Positions 40,111 through 50,239 of a stretch of DNA of 64,000 bases are shown piece by piece. The DNA is from CBDBGD01 sp965205235 (GTDB lineage: Bacteria > Chloroflexota > Dehalococcoidia > Lucifugimonadales > UBA1127). Where the stretch lies: NCBI GenBank assembly GCA_965205235.1, contig CBDBGD010000008.1:248001-312000 (forward strand), in the 5' to 3' direction. The notes beneath the pieces are model-generated. The model did no database searches. It saw nothing but the letters and a program-made list of their open reading frames with translations, and was not told the DNA's origin. Position numbers and translations under genes: made by a program. Numbering within the stretch: the first letter of the stretch is position 1; each line of letters starts with the position of its first letter.

Positions 40111-42480
40111 ATGAACCTCGGAGAGTTCATCGACAAGTTCAAGGAGGCCATCGCCCGGCGGGTGGTGGAGTCCTACCCGCCGCTCTACCGCCCCTCGGAG
40201 AACGGCGGGATTCTGCCTCGCCTGCTCCGCAGGCCCCTGGGGGCGCAGGCCGACGCCATCAAGGGCGCGGCCCTCTCCCTCGAAGCCCACCGGGGCACAA
40301 CGGTCGTGGGAGAGATGGGCACCGGCAAGACCTTTATCGGAGCGGCCGCCGCGCACATGGCGGGCTTCAAGCGGGTGCTAGTGCTCTGCCCGCCGCACCT
40401 GGTTCCCAAGTGGAAGCGCGAGGTAGAGATGACGGTTCCCGGCGCACGGGCCGTCATCGTCACGTCTATCACCGACCTGGAGCGGCTGCGCATCTCGGTC
40501 GGCACCGGCCCGCTGTTCGCGGTGATGAGCCGGGAGCGGGCCAAGCTGTCCTACCGCTGGATGCCCGCCGTCATACACCGGTGGGCCACCTCCAGGGGCA
40601 GGCTCATACGGGAGGAGGAGACGGGCGAGGCGTTCAGGGTCCCCTGCTGCCCCACCTGCACGGCGCAGATCGTCGATAAGGACGGCGTGCCGCTCACGGA
40701 CAAGGACCTGAGCCGCCGCAAGCACACCTGCGACTTCTGCGGTGCTCCCCTGTGGCAGGCGGACAGGTCGGGCCCGGCCCGCTACCCGCTGGCCGACTAC
40801 GTAAAGCACCGGATGAAGGGCTTCTTCGACCTGCTGGTCGGAGACGAGGTCCACGAGTACAAGTCTCGCGGCTCGGCCCAGGGCATCGCCGCCGGCACCC
40901 TCGCGGAAGCCTGCGGCAAGTCCCTGAGCCTGACGGGGACCATGATGGGCGGGTACAGCTCGACGCTCTTCCATCTCCTCTACCGGTTCTCACCGGAGAT
41001 ACGGAGGGAGTTCGGGCGCTCCGACGAGCACCGCTGGATACAGCGGTACGGCTTCGAGGAGGTCTCCATCGGCAAGGACGACGACGACGCCCTGGAGGAC
41101 GGGCGCAACAGCAGAAGGCGCAGCTACCGGAAGGTGGTCAGGGAGAAGCCGGGGCTGGTGCCCTCGGCGTTGTTCCACATCATCGGGAACACCATCTTCC
41201 TCAAACTGGCCGACGTCGCCTCGGGGCTGCCGGACTACGACGAGCAGATCCTCCTGTCCTCGATGGACTCGGAGGAGGACGCCACCGGCTACTCCCAGCG
41301 CAGCGCCTACAACCACGTGTTCGCGGAGCTGAAGGCGGAGCTGTCCAAGGCCCTGAAGAGCGGCTCGAAGCGGCTGCTGGCGACCTACCTGCAGACCCTG
41401 CTGGCCTACCCGGACGGCTGCACAAGGGGCGAGACGGTCTTCGACCCCAGGTCGGGGGACATCATCGTCGCGGTGCCTCCCCTCTCGGAGGAGAAGCTCT
41501 ACCCGAAGGAGAAGGCCCTGGTCGACCTGGTGGCGGCGGAGCGCATGGCGGGACGCAGGGTCCTGGTCTACGCCACCCACACGGGGACGCGGGACATAAC
41601 CGGGCGGATGGATGACATCCTCACCCGGCACGGCTTCCGGGTGGCGGTGATGAAGGCCGACGCCGTGGCCCCTAAACGCCGGGAGGCGTGGGTGGCCGAC
41701 AAGGTCAAGCAGGGCATCGACGTGATGATCTGCCATCCCCGGCTGGTTCAGACCGGCCTGGACCTGATCGACTTCCCAACCTTGGTCTGGTTCGAGACGG
41801 ATTACAGTGTATATGTGTCAAGGCAGGCGTCCCGCCGGTCCTGGCGCATCGGGCAGACGCGCCCGGTCAAGGTGGTGTTCATGTCCTACCGGAACACCCT
41901 TCAGGCGGACGCCCTCAAGCTGGTGGCGAAGAAGCTGCAAAGCTCCCTCGCCGTCGAGGGCGAGCTGCCGGACGACGGGCTCGCCGCCTATGGCGACGAC
42001 GGCGACGACCTGATGATGGCGCTGGCCCGGAAGATCGTCAGCGGCGACGAGGAAGAGGCCGACGAAGAGTCGATGGAGGAGGTCTTCGCCCAGGCCAGGG
42101 ACGCCGAGGCTGCCGCCGAGGAGCTGCTGGTGGACGACGACTGGAAACCGGTGGAGGTCGAGCCGGAGGCCGTAACGGTCAATGGCAATGGCAACGGTCA
42201 CGGGGCCGACCTGTTCGGGCCGACGGTCGAGCTTGTCCCGGCCAACGGTCACGCAACCAACGGTAACGGGGCCAACAGCCTGCCCCGTACTGGATACGGG
42301 GGCCACCACGACGAGGAACCGGAGCCGCAGCGGTCGCTGTTCTCCTGGGCCGAGTTCATGGCCGAGGAGCCGGTCAGGCCCAAGCGCCGCAACGGGAAGC
42401 CCCAGCCCGCCACCCTCTCGATGTTCGAGTGGGCGATGGAGCAGGAGCGCGAGGCCGAGCCGGTCGGGGCCGGACGCTAG
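40111..42480 (+). CDS. SNF2/DEAD-type helicase
   Basis: A 789-residue superfamily 2 helicase. Walker A is VVGEMGTGKTFIGAAAAHM (about residue 70), motif Ia is VLCPPHLVPKWKREV, and the DEAH-like box is GDEVHEYKSRG near residue 245. An insertion with two CxxC pairs (CCPTCTAQIV and HTCDFCGAPL) forms a probable zinc ribbon. The C-terminal helicase domain shows VLVYATHTGTRDITGRMDDI, QTGLDLIDFPTLVWFETDYS and SRRSWRIGQTRPV, the Q-R motif of SNF2 enzymes. A long acidic tail follows. It probably remodels or translocates on DNA during element maintenance. ATG 40111 after GAAAGGAGA. Confidence 0.82.
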   Translation: MNLGEFIDKFKEAIARRVVESYPPLYRPSENGGILPRLLRRPLGAQADAIKGAALSLEAHRGTTVVGEMGTGKTFIGAAAAHMAGFKRVLVLCPPHLVPKWKREVEMTVPGARAVIVTSITDLERLRISVGTGPLFAVMSRERAKLSYRWMPAVIHRWATSRGRLIREEETGEAFRVPCCPTCTAQIVDKDGVPLTDKDLSRRKHTCDFCGAPLWQADRSGPARYPLADYVKHRMKGFFDLLVGDEVHEYKSRGSAQGIAAGTLAEACGKSLSLTGTMMGGYSSTLFHLLYRFSPEIRREFGRSDEHRWIQRYGFEEVSIGKDDDDALEDGRNSRRRSYRKVVREKPGLVPSALFHIIGNTIFLKLADVASGLPDYDEQILLSSMDSEEDATGYSQRSAYNHVFAELKAELSKALKSGSKRLLATYLQTLLAYPDGCTRGETVFDPRSGDIIVAVPPLSEEKLYPKEKALVDLVAAERMAGRRVLVYATHTGTRDITGRMDDILTRHGFRVAVMKADAVAPKRREAWVADKVKQGIDVMICHPRLVQTGLDLIDFPTLVWFETDYSVYVSRQASRRSWRIGQTRPVKVVFMSYRNTLQADALKLVAKKLQSSLAVEGELPDDGLAAYGDDGDDLMMALARKIVSGDEEEADEESMEEVFAQARDAEAAAEELLVDDDWKPVEVEPEAVTVNGNGNGHGADLFGPTVELVPANGHATNGNGANSLPRTGYGGHHDEEPEPQRSLFSWAEFMAEEPVRPKRRNGKPQPATLSMFEWAMEQEREAEPVGAGR

Positions 42481-42586
42481 CAGGAAGGATGCGGGGGAGG
42501 ACATCACGCCAATGGACGGCGGTGTCCTCCCCCTGCGGCCATCCATGTATGCCGCCTTTCTTGCGTTTCCGGCAACCCGCGCCGCC

Positions 42587-42832
42587 TCAGTCGGTGAAGA
42601 TGTGGCGGAGGCCCAGCTCCTCGGCCAGCTCCAACAGGGCCATCATGTATCGCATGTTGGGGCGCGACCGGCCCAGCACCCACCGCCTCACCGTGTAGGG
42701 ATGGGCGCCGATGCGACGGGCGATCTCCGCCCACGTCAGCCCCGACTCCTCCTTGAACCGCTTCAGCCGCTCAGGGAAGTCGGGGGGGACTCCGTAGGTC
42801 ACCCTCGTGTGGTGTAAGCGCTGTCTCGGCAT
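42587..42832 (-). CDS. Small HTH protein, paralogue of the one at 17597
   Basis: An 81-residue protein starting at MPRQRLHHTRV. HTH core: FPERLKRFKEESGLTWAEIA and RRIGAHPYTVRRWVLGRSRP. It shares the FPxRLxRxKExSGLTW segment with the regulator at the far end of the transfer operon. It lies on the minus strand downstream of the adhesin gene, opposing the helicase gene. Probably a second regulator of the element. Confidence 0.65.
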   Translation of the reverse strand: MPRQRLHHTRVTYGVPPDFPERLKRFKEESGLTWAEIARRIGAHPYTVRRWVLGRSRPNMRYMMALLELAEELGLRHIFTD

Positions 42833-43074
42833 GGCGTCGCCGGTCCTTTGCAAAGCCCCCTTCCCCAGGGGAAGGGCCAGCCGTTTGCCCATCCCCCAGG
42901 CAGCCTTGGCGAGTCCATCGCGGGCGGGGCCGGAGGCCCCACCCGGACATCCATGTGCGGGCTTTCTTGTTGCCCAACCCGCGCCGGTCGGCTACCCCGC
43001 CGAAGGCGTGGCCGACCTGGGGCCGGCGGTGGCTTCGCCGTGGATGTTGAAGACAACCACCCTCACCTCGTACC

Positions 43075-43572
43075 TCACCGCCGTTCTCCAGGTAGTCGAT
43101 GGTGGCTCTGGTGCCGAAGTATTCTCCTGCCGACACCCAGCTGCCCCTGCCCGCTTCCCGGAACTCCACGAAGTAGCGGTCGATCTCCGGATTGCCCATC
43201 GTCCGCGGGCGCACTCCATGACTCCGTTATCTTCCCGTCGCCCGGCGTCAGCGACAGGTTGCGAGGGGCCGAGGGAGCACGCTCCTCATCTTCGTCGTCT
43301 CCGCCGCCGTTGTCGTCCTCGCCGCCATTGTCGTCCTCGCCGCCATTGTCGTCCTCGCCGCCATTGTCGTCCTCGCCGCCGTTGTCGTCCTCGCCGCCAT
43401 TGTCGTCCTCGCCCTCATCTTCGTCGTTCCCATTGTCATCCCCATTGCCGTTATCACCGTTGTCGTCCTGGTCGTCGCCGTCGTCACCGTCGTCGGGTGG
43501 TGGCGGCGGCGCCTTGGGCACGGCCGTGGCCGACACCATCTCGGAGTTGCCCTCGGCGTTGACGGCCCACAC
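43075..43572 (-). pseudogene. C-terminal linker segment of the adhesin
   Basis: Contains the end of one FN3 domain (MWAVNAEGNSEMVSATAVP), a very acidic Asp/Gly/Asn linker with six tandem DDNGGE-like hexapeptides, and the start of the last FN3 domain (APSAPRNLSLTPGDGKI). After frame breaks near 43230 and 43080 the last domain continues (IDRYFVEFREAGRGSWVSAG, then YEVRVVVFNIHGEATAG) to the TAG at 42992. Confidence 0.55.
43304..43411. repeat. 18-bp tandem repeat, six copies
   Basis: Six consecutive units of CCGCC(A/G)TTGTCGTCCTCG, nearly identical, encode six Asp/Asn/Gly/Glu hexapeptides in the acidic linker on the minus strand. Unit length is a multiple of three, so copy number changes would lengthen the linker without breaking the frame. 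Confidence 0.9.
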
Positions 43573-44498
43573 CCGGACGGTGTAGGGCCAGGTCGTTCTC
43601 CAACGCCCAACCGCGGTCGAAGACCATGGTGGTCCCGCTGACTTTCTCGCCGATCCAGGGGCTGGAGGCCGGGAGTGTCGTTGGCCCGGATCTCCGCCCA
43701 GTAGTGGGTCAACGGCGGGTTGCCCAGGTCCTCCGGCGGGAGCCAGTTGACGCCGTTATCGTCCCGTCGCCCGGGGTCAGGGTCAGGTTGCGGGGAGCGC
43801 CGGGCACCCGCTTCTCTTCCGGCGGCTCCGGCGGCGCGACCGGCGTGGCCGATCGCACGAGACGCTTGCGGCGCTCTGGCCCCTGGCTGTTCACGGCCCA
43901 CACCCGCACGTGGTAGAGCTCCACGCCGTTCTCCAGATTCTCCAGCAGCAGGGTGTTGCCCGACTGCCGTGTCTCCTGCCAGTTCGGATGCGCCGTCGGC
44001 CTGATGCCACACCAGGTACTCGCTCACCGACCGGGTAGCCTCGGGTCCTCCGGCACTGTCCAGGACACCGCCAGTTCACCGTCACCCGGCGTCAGGGTCA
44101 GGTCGCGTGGCGTACCGGGGACCCGCTTCTCTTCCCTGGCGGCGGCGGCTCCGGCGGATTGGGCACGGCCGTGGCCTCGGCGGCCATCTTGGAGCGGCCG
44201 TCGGCGTTGACGGACCACACCCGCACGGTGTAGGACTGGCCGTTCGACAAGTACCGGAGGTCAATGGTGGTCCCGGTCACCTCGTCTTCGAACCAGATGT
44301 CGTTGAAGACCGAGGTTTGGGTGGCGCGGTGCTCCACCCGGTAGTGGCTCAACTGCGGGTTGCCCAGGTCCTGGGGGCGTCCCAGGTCGCCGTGATCTGC
44401 CCGTCGCCGGGCGTCAGGACCAGGTTGCGGGGCTCCGTGGGCAGCCGGACCGGGCCCGGGTCGGGCTGCGGCTTCGGCAGGTCCGGCGTGGTCCTTGG

Positions 44499-46982
44499 TC
44501 ACCGGATCGCCGCGCCGAGGGCCTCGACCGCCAGTTCGATGAAGGCCCCCGTGCCCGTGACGTAGTTGGACACCCATACCCGCACGTGGTACAGCGACCC
44601 GTTGGTCAGGCCGGTGAAGGTCTTGCTCCTGCCGCTCTGATGGAACTGCTGCCACGTCGGGGTGCCGTCCAGACGGTAGGAGACGATGTAGCCGGTGATG
44701 GGCGGGTGGCCCAGGTCCTCGGGCGGCTCCCACTCGGCCTCTATCTGCCCGTCGCCGGGCGTCAGGGTCAGGCTCTTGGGCGCGGTGGGCGGACGGACCG
44801 CCGCGCCGAATTCGGGTTTGGCAGCCTCTCCCGTGTTCCCCGCGACGCCGATGGTCAGCACCCGCACCTCGTAGCTCCTGTGGCCGGCGTCGATGCCGGT
44901 GATGGTGGTCTTGGTGCCCGTGCCCTCGTGGGGCCAGTCGCTCCACTCCGACTCGGGGTCCGTGACCGGCCGGTACTGCACCTTGTAGCCCACGATGCCC
45001 GGCGGGTTGCCCACGTCCTCGGGGGGGTCCCAGGAGACCTCGATGCGCCGCGAGCCGTCGTTTGGCGAGGTCTCGATCTCCACCTTCACGTTGCGGGGTG
45101 CCCCGGGCGGACGGCCCGCCGCGGCCTCCGCCGTCTTGGGCGCGGTGAAGCTGCCGGCGGTGCGGCCGCCGCCCTGGCTGAGCAGCGAACCCACCCGCAC
45201 CTGGTACGTCCCCTCCGCCAGGCCGGTGATGACGGCGGTGCGGAGAGCCGCACTGTCCGTGACAACCGGGGTTTCGGGGTCGTTGTCCGTGTCCCCGTAT
45301 TCGATGCGCGTGGCGTCGATCCACGCCGTGCTGCCCGCCGCCCGGTACTGGACGACGTAGCCCGTGTGGCTTGCGTCCGGCATCGAGGGCCTATCCCACG
45401 TTGCCTTGATCTCGGCCACACCGGGGGTCAGCACCAGATTGAGGGGCGTGTTCGGGTCCACCTCTTCAATAACGGTCAGGAGGGTCAGCGCCGAGGGCGT
45501 GGCCTTCACGGGGGCAGTGAAATCGCCAACGTAGTCCTCGGTTTGGCCGGGTTGGCCGGACGGGATCACCACGTAGCAGTCGGCGGTGGGCGCGGTGCCG
45601 TCGGTCGGGCACTCCGGTATGGAATCCTCACCCGCCTCGGGGTCAGGCACGTCCGAGGCTGCGAGGACGGGAACCACCTCAACGCCCTCGGTACGGGTGA
45701 CCGACAGCTTGTGGAAGGCCGCCACCCGCACCTGGTACGCGACGCCGTTGTCCAGATCGTCCAGTTCCGTATCGGTGTCGATGCCGATCAGAACGACGCT
45801 CTCCCACGCCGATTCTCCATCCCGCTGCCACTGGACGACGTAGCCGTCCAGTTCCGGGTTGCCCAGATCCGGGTTGCCCAGGTCGTCCTGCGGCGCGTCC
45901 CACAACACGGTTATGCTCCGGTTACCGGGCCTCAGTTGCAGGCTCTGGGGCTGGCCGGGCAGCCGCTCTGCGCTGGGCGTGGCCGACTCGGAGGCCGTGT
46001 AGTCTCCGATGTTCGTGTCGGCGACCACCACGTAGCAGGCAACGGCGGTAGGAGTAGCGTCATTGGGATCGGGATCGGGAACGGTCGAACACTCAACTCC
46101 AGTTCCCGGAGCCGCGAGGTAGAAGGTCACGTCCAGGTGCACGGCGGACGTGTCGACGTCCGGGGTGTGGAACGCCGCGACCTCAACTTCGTACTCCGTC
46201 CCGTTGTCCAGTACGGTCAGCTCCGCACTGGCCGAGGTCGCCAGGAGTCTCGTCCAGGCCGGTTCGGGAGTCGTGACTTCCCGCCACCGGACGACGTAGC
46301 CGTCCATCTCGGGGTCGCCCGGGTCCTGGGGAGCGTCCCAGGCGACGTCAATCATCTCGTTACCGGGCGTCAGGCTCAGGTTCTGGGGGACGCCCGGCTC
46401 CCTCAGTCCGGGCGTTTCCGTCACCGGCGGATCGCTAAAGTCGCTTCTCTGCCTCACGTAGGTGCCGGGGTTGTCCGGGTCCTCCACCCTGGGACCCTCC
46501 GCCGCCACGCGCACCTCGTACTCGACATCGTCGTCCAGGAATCGGAGCCGCATGGCGATCTCACTGAAGGGGTCTTCGGGGAGGGCGCCGGAGAGATTGA
46601 CGAAAATGGTCGCCCATCCCCCCTCGGTGGTGTGGTCGATCACGCCGTTACCGTCGATGTCGGCACAATACACGGCGATCTGGTTGGCGTTGTCGTTGGT
46701 AGTCGGGTTGCAGTCCCACTCGCCAACAACGGGCTTGATCTGGACGACGTACTGGAGGGTGTCGCCGCCGGGGTTGCCCAGGTCCTCAGGCGGGTCCCAG
46801 ATCACGAGCAGTCCGCCGACCTCAGGCAGGACCCGCACGTTGCGGGGCACGCTGGGAGCGCGCGCCGCCTCGCTCGGCGTGGCCTCGCCATACACGTATG
46901 GGCTGACGCCCAGGGCGTTGGTTGCCGCCACACGTACCTGGTACTGGGTGTTGGGGTGAAGGTCGGTGATCTCTGCCTCCAA
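44499..46982 (-). CDS. Long intact FN3 segment of the adhesin
   Basis: An 827-residue frame made almost entirely of FN3 domains, at least seven, each starting near PGxPxxLxLxPG (for example GVPQNLSLTPGNEMIDVAWD, RPPTAPKSLTLTPGDGQIEA), with the WDxPxDxGNP turn and a late YQVRVAA or YEVRVLT strand. Paired cysteines occur in loops. The frame continues on both sides in other frames, so this ATG is not the true start. Its intactness compared with flanking segments is notable. Confidence 0.7.
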   Translation of the reverse strand: MEAEITDLHPNTQYQVRVAATNALGVSPYVYGEATPSEAARAPSVPRNVRVLPEVGGLLVIWDPPEDLGNPGGDTLQYVVQIKPVVGEWDCNPTTNDNANQIAVYCADIDGNGVIDHTTEGGWATIFVNLSGALPEDPFSEIAMRLRFLDDDVEYEVRVAAEGPRVEDPDNPGTYVRQRSDFSDPPVTETPGLREPGVPQNLSLTPGNEMIDVAWDAPQDPGDPEMDGYVVRWREVTTPEPAWTRLLATSASAELTVLDNGTEYEVEVAAFHTPDVDTSAVHLDVTFYLAAPGTGVECSTVPDPDPNDATPTAVACYVVVADTNIGDYTASESATPSAERLPGQPQSLQLRPGNRSITVLWDAPQDDLGNPDLGNPELDGYVVQWQRDGESAWESVVLIGIDTDTELDDLDNGVAYQVRVAAFHKLSVTRTEGVEVVPVLAASDVPDPEAGEDSIPECPTDGTAPTADCYVVIPSGQPGQTEDYVGDFTAPVKATPSALTLLTVIEEVDPNTPLNLVLTPGVAEIKATWDRPSMPDASHTGYVVQYRAAGSTAWIDATRIEYGDTDNDPETPVVTDSAALRTAVITGLAEGTYQVRVGSLLSQGGGRTAGSFTAPKTAEAAAGRPPGAPRNVKVEIETSPNDGSRRIEVSWDPPEDVGNPPGIVGYKVQYRPVTDPESEWSDWPHEGTGTKTTITGIDAGHRSYEVRVLTIGVAGNTGEAAKPEFGAAVRPPTAPKSLTLTPGDGQIEAEWEPPEDLGHPPITGYIVSYRLDGTPTWQQFHQSGRSKTFTGLTNGSLYHVRVWVSNYVTGTGAFIELAVEALGAAIR

Positions 46983-48226
46983 GACGTCGGAGGCGGTCGA
47001 GGCGTCGTCGGCCCAGGCGCCGTCGAGGACTGTCCAGGTTTTGTCGTTGCCCTCGCATGTCGTTTGGTCCGTGTGGGCCGGGTCGGAGCAGAAAGACGCG
47101 GTCGAGCCGACGGCGAGGACTGTCCAGGTTCCGCCGTTGTCCTCGCACTTCGTTTGGTCCGTGTACTGCCGGTCGGTGCAGTATGCGGACGCGCGGTATT
47201 GACCGAGTAGCCGGTGATTCCCTCGGCGTTGGCGGGAGCGCTCCAGGAGACTCCCAGGGACGTCTCGTACGCCAGCAGCGTCAGGGCCGTGGGCGCTCCT
47301 GGCGGCCCGATGCGGGACTCCGCGCCGTCGCTCTGGATTTCCATGTTGCCCCGGGTGACCAGGTTGACGGCGCGCGCCGCCACGGTGTAGCCGGTGTTCA
47401 CCAACGGCGTGAAGGTGTGGCTCGTGTCAGACGTGTCCGTCCAGTCGCCCCAGTTCGTCCCGCCGTCTGTGCTCACCCTGTACTGGTACGTCTCGAAGAC
47501 CCCGCTGCCGGGGCTCTCAGGCGCTCCCCAGGTGACCACTATGTGATCGTTCGCGTCCCGCGCCGCCGCCAGGTCCGTCACCGGCCCCGGCGCGCGCTGG
47601 AGACCGAACTCCGGCCAGGTGGCCCGCCCGTCGTTGTCGTGGTCCGCCTTCAGCGCCGGATACTCCTCGGTCGTGCCGAAGTCCCAGCGGTCGGCGTTCC
47701 ACCCATCGTAGATGCCGGTGTTGGCGGTGGGCGCTTGCAGTTCGGTGGTGGTCTGGCCCGTGCCGCCGTCACTGCCGGACTGGCCGCTGGTGGTCGTGTC
47801 CCAATAAGAGCCGGTTACCGTCGCGGGCACCCGACCCTCGCCGTCGCCCGGGATGAAGTCCTGGTTGTTGCCGACCAGGCCGCCTACGCTGGGGGTGTTG
47901 GCCGTCGTGGCCGACACCGCGCCGGTGGCGTAGGAGTTGGTGATGCTGCCGCCGTGGTTCCAGCCGACGAGGCCGCCCGCGGTGTTGATGTTGATGGAGG
48001 AGTTGTCTAGCTTGACTGCTCCGGTGGCGTAGGTGTCAGAGATTGTGCCGCTGTTGCGGCCCGCCAGCCCGCCGATGTTGTAGCCGTTGCTGGACACCAG
48101 CGCCGGTGGCGTAGCTGCGCTCGATGCGGCCGGTGTCGTTGCCGTGTTTGTCGTTATAGCCGACGAGGCCGCCCGTGTTGTTGCGTCGCCGCCGTTCACC
48201 GTCCCGCTGGCGTAGCTGCCCCGCAC
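46802..48226 (-). pseudogene. GLUG/FN3 segment of the adhesin
   Basis: A 474-residue frame in which about the middle 300 are real: more GLUG motifs (IGGLAGRNSGTISDTYATGA, AGGLVGWNHGGSITNSYATG), a terminal SYWDTTTSGQSGSDGGTG motif typical of the end of GLUG regions, then FN3 domains. A frame break occurs near 47190. Just beyond it lie two imperfect copies of a 55-bp unit (about 47025-47080 and 47113-47166) encoding a Cys-containing TDQTxCE...TWT loop. Confidence 0.6.
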
Positions 48227-48692
48227 GTTGCCCTCGGCTGCGCCCCACGAGGCCGCCGGTGTTCTCGCCCCCGGTCACGTTCGCCGCCGACCAGCTATTC
48301 TCGATCAGGTCCCCGCCGCCGTTCCAGCCGACCAGCCCGCCCACGTTGTGGGCGTTGCCCGTCACGCTGCCCGTCGACCACGCCCGCCGCACCGTGCCGT
48401 TGTTGATGCCCGCCAGCGCGCCCACGCCGTCGTTGCCGGTGACGTTTACGTTCCGCAGGCCCAGGTCGCGCACCACGGCGCCCCAGGCGATGCCGTCGAA
48501 CAGCCCGGCGCGGGTGTGCCCGCCCCGGTCGATGAACAGGTTGGAGATGACGTGGCCGTTGCCGTCGAACACCCCGCCGTAGGTGGCCGGGGACGCTTCA
48601 TCGTTGTCCGGGTCGCCGATGGGCAGCCAGCCCTGTCCGGCGTTCCAGTAGGGGTTGCTTGCGTTCCACGCGCCGAAGTTGAGGTCCGCCAT
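48036..48692 (-). pseudogene. GLUG-repeat segment of the adhesin
   Basis: Shows the start of a beta-helix: PATYGGVFDGNGHVISNLFI, GLFDGIAWGAVVRDLGL, GVGALAGINNGTVRRAWSTG, VGGLVGWNGGGDLIENSWSA and NTGGLVGRS. These are GLUG motifs, found in bacterial surface adhesins and IgA-protease-like proteins. A frame break near 48250 and another near 48100 lead into the next segment at 46802. Confidence 0.6.
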
Positions 48693-49183
48693 GAGCTCGT
48701 AGCCGGAGCAGCCCCCTGGCGTCGCCCTGCACCGGGAGGACAGCCCATCCCTTCCATCGGCACGGGGAAGGCCAGGGCGTAGTCCACCTCATGCTCGGCG
48801 GCCACCATGCCGTCGCCGTTCATGTCCCAGCGCACGGCGTTCAGCTGCGCCAGCGTTGCGTATCTCTATCAGGCCGTCGCCGTCGGTGTCGTAGTCCTTG
48901 GCGTCGTCGGGCGTGGCCGTAGCAGCCTCCGACCAGTAACGCCATTCACGTCGTCCGTCCCTTGCGCACCGCCCGCACCCGGAACCAGGTCTTCGTCGTT
49001 GGTGAGCCCGTCGATGGTGACGGACGGGTCCTCATCGGCGGCCACGGCGAGGGTGTTCGCGCCCACCACGGTGATGAGCGGCGACAGGGCCGTAGAGGTG
49101 CTGCGTGTACTGTTCCAGCCCGAATTTCTCCACGACAGTTCCTCACCTGCGGTCGTTATATGTCCCGTGGGCCGGGTTGGTGC

Positions 49184-50239
49184 TCACTCCCAACGCATGG
49201 TCTGGTACCGTCGCCGTCGGCATTCTCCACACCCGCAGCGGTGGAACCGGTCCACACCAGGCGCTCCGAGAATCGAACGTTCTGCCCGTCTCGGGTCCCG
49301 CCACGTCCCGCGAATCCCAGTCCCCGTCGTAGAAGTCCGGCGTAGTCGTCGGCCGCCTTCTTGCCGCCCAGCCAGTAGATGGGCACTCCCCGATTGCCGG
49401 CGAGTCTGGGTGGTGGCGGTGTTGTCCCGGGCGTCCACGTCCTCCGTGGAGGCTACGACGGTGAGCTGCTGGGCGAAGCCGTCCTGGATGGCTCCGTGGC
49501 CGGACGCCGCCTCCGGCGGCCTGCACGAAGCTGTTGTAGTCGGCGATGTCCGACGAGCGGGCGTCGCTCGCGTTCCCGAAGTGACGAACAGCAGCCGGAA
49601 GGTGTCGCCCTCCCCCAGGCCGGAGGGAACTTCAGGGCCCAGTCCGGGGGCACCTGGCCCAGTCTCCCGTGCACCACCACGACCTGCTCCGTGTCCACGC
49701 TCTGCGGATTGGTGAACCCGGCGTTGGCGGCGTGCTCGATGTCGTAGCGGTGCACGTCGGCGGGGCTGTTCACCGTCGGGAGCCGTCCACAGCAGCCGCG
49801 CCTCGGTGTCGCCCGGTATGGCGACGAGGCCCGTGGGCTTGCCCGGCGCCGTGCGGAAGGCCGTGGCCGGAGACCACTCACCCCGCCGGGTGTTGCCGTC
49901 TCCGTCCAGGTTGTTGGCCCGCACCCGCACCTCGTAGTCGGTGCTGGGCTCCAGGTTTTGCGGCGGCGTAGGGTCATAGGGGTCATAGCCCGTCAGCGTC
50001 AGGCTCCTCCCCGTGCCCCCGGCGTTGGGCACGGAGGCGGCCCAGCCCCCGCCGGGCAAACGCACCTCCACGTCGTAGTCGTTGATGGCCGTCGGTCCCT
50101 GGTGGGCCGGCGCGCTCCAGTTCACCGTCACGCTCAACTTCTCGCCGGTTGCGGTTGAGCCGACGCTAAATATCGTGGGCGCAACGGGCGCCCCGGCGCT
50201 CCGGGGAGGGTTTCCGCAAAGGAGGATGGGCCCGACCAC
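49184..50239 (-). pseudogene. FN3 segment of the adhesin with several frame breaks
   Basis: The first 145 codons are FN3-like (NWSAPAHQGPTAINDYDVEV, STDYEVRVRANNLDGDG, RGEWSPATAFRTAPG). The frame then breaks near 49780, 49620, 49560 and 49380. Neighbouring frames continue with PADVHRYDIEHAANAGF, then EGDTFRLLFVTSG, then FAQQLTVVASTEDVDARDN and IYWLGGKKAADDYA, a domain repeated in related surface proteins. This is the densest damage in the gene. Confidence 0.55.

Noticed and set aside
43304..43411. Possible CRISPR array
   Set aside because: Units are 18 bp, directly abutting, with no spacers, and encode an acidic linker in frame.
44586..47210. 874-codon plus-strand frame
   Set aside because: Antisense shadow of the FN3 repeats; its repetitive look mirrors the repeats on the other strand.
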